Assembly (NCBI GenBank): GCA_903871465.1
Contig: CAIQHB010000058.1
Location: 1-35,066 of the forward strand
Direction: 5' to 3'
Length of the DNA stretch: 35,066 nucleotides
Origin: an uncultured Methanosarcinales archaeon
GTDB taxonomy: Archaea > Halobacteriota > Methanosarcinia > Methanotrichales > Methanotrichaceae
Shown: in pieces, positions 35,035 through 35,066 of the stretch
Numbering within the stretch: the stretch's first letter is position 1
How the letters are laid out: every line of letters starts with the position of its first letter
Position numbers and translations under genes: made by a program
Notes under the pieces: generated by a model
What the model was told of the DNA's origin: nothing
The model's input: only the letters and a program-made list of their open reading frames with translations
Database searches by the model: none

Positions 35035-35066
35035 GTATATAAAGTCCAAACATTCAGGACTACACA
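35035..35066 (-). repeat. Right inverted repeat of IS481 element
   Basis: Read on the minus strand it gives TGTGTAGTCCTGAATG and then TTTGGACTTTATATAC, the partner of 34008-34039. The window ends at its last base. Confidence 0.8.

Larger units (their letters stand above)
34008..35066 (+). mobile_element. Intact IS481-family insertion sequence
   Basis: Imperfect inverted repeats of 32 bases bound the element: left TGTGTAGTCC (34008) to GACTTTATATAC (34039), right the same read inwards from 35066. The central six bases differ most. Each end carries a TATATA stretch. The element is about 1059 bases long with one transposase gene. Its right end coincides with the window edge, so the target duplication cannot be checked. 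Confidence 0.85.

Overview
The window looks like chromosomal DNA of a methanogenic archaeon, most probably Methanothrix (Methanosaeta) or a close relative in the Methanotrichales. The grounds are a complete archaeosine tRNA-modification set (tgtA, arcS and a stand-alone PUA gene), a family-B replicative DNA polymerase ending in a PCNA-binding motif, a thermosome subunit, archaea-specific DUF357 and DUF2121 proteins, archaeal TATA boxes about 25 bases before leaderless starts, and many small secreted proteins with signal peptides. The genus is inferred from general resemblance; no database search was done.

Layout. Bases 1-462 are non-coding with regulatory-looking repeats. 463-2460 is a one-polypeptide aconitase with a hairpin terminator. 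2490-6941 holds the archaeosine transglycosylase tgtA, three genes for secreted proteins of unknown function, and a patch of frameshifted small genes (one clearly a ribbon-helix-helix antitoxin). 7039-8316 is a decayed ISL3-family insertion sequence. 8811-10556 is arcS. 10639-15207 has two small unknown genes, DNA polymerase B and an unknown acidic protein. 15637-16497 is another secreted protein whose best start codon appears to be ACG. 16710-18881 contains a deoxyribonucleotidase-like HAD protein, hpt, a DUF357 gene and a HEXXH metalloprotein. 18909-21923 encodes a polyprenol/diacylglycerol kinase-like membrane protein and a DUF362 domain set between two membrane regions. 22195-24431 has a small Cys-rich protein and the thermosome gene. 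24425-25263 carries a 56-base tandem duplication, a response-regulator fragment and the PUA gene.

25446-28865 is a tight four-gene run: glyA and folD (serine/one-carbon metabolism on tetrahydrofolate), a DUF2121 protein and a MobA-like nucleotidyltransferase. 28999-33288 is a two-gene operon on the minus strand pairing a C69-family dipeptidase with a large PLP-dependent Orn/Lys/Arg decarboxylase, which suggests release of basic amino acids from peptides followed by decarboxylation. 33354-33774 is an internally deleted copy of the ISL3 element. Next come a 48-residue membrane protein and an intact IS481-family element that runs exactly to the right edge of the window.

The most notable points are the ACG start, a recurring family of secreted proteins with shared motifs, the split of tgtA from its PUA domain, the peptidase-decarboxylase operon, the DUF362 membrane fusion, and a frameshift-ridden patch at 4.5-5.1 kb that may be the remains of a toxin-antitoxin-type cluster.
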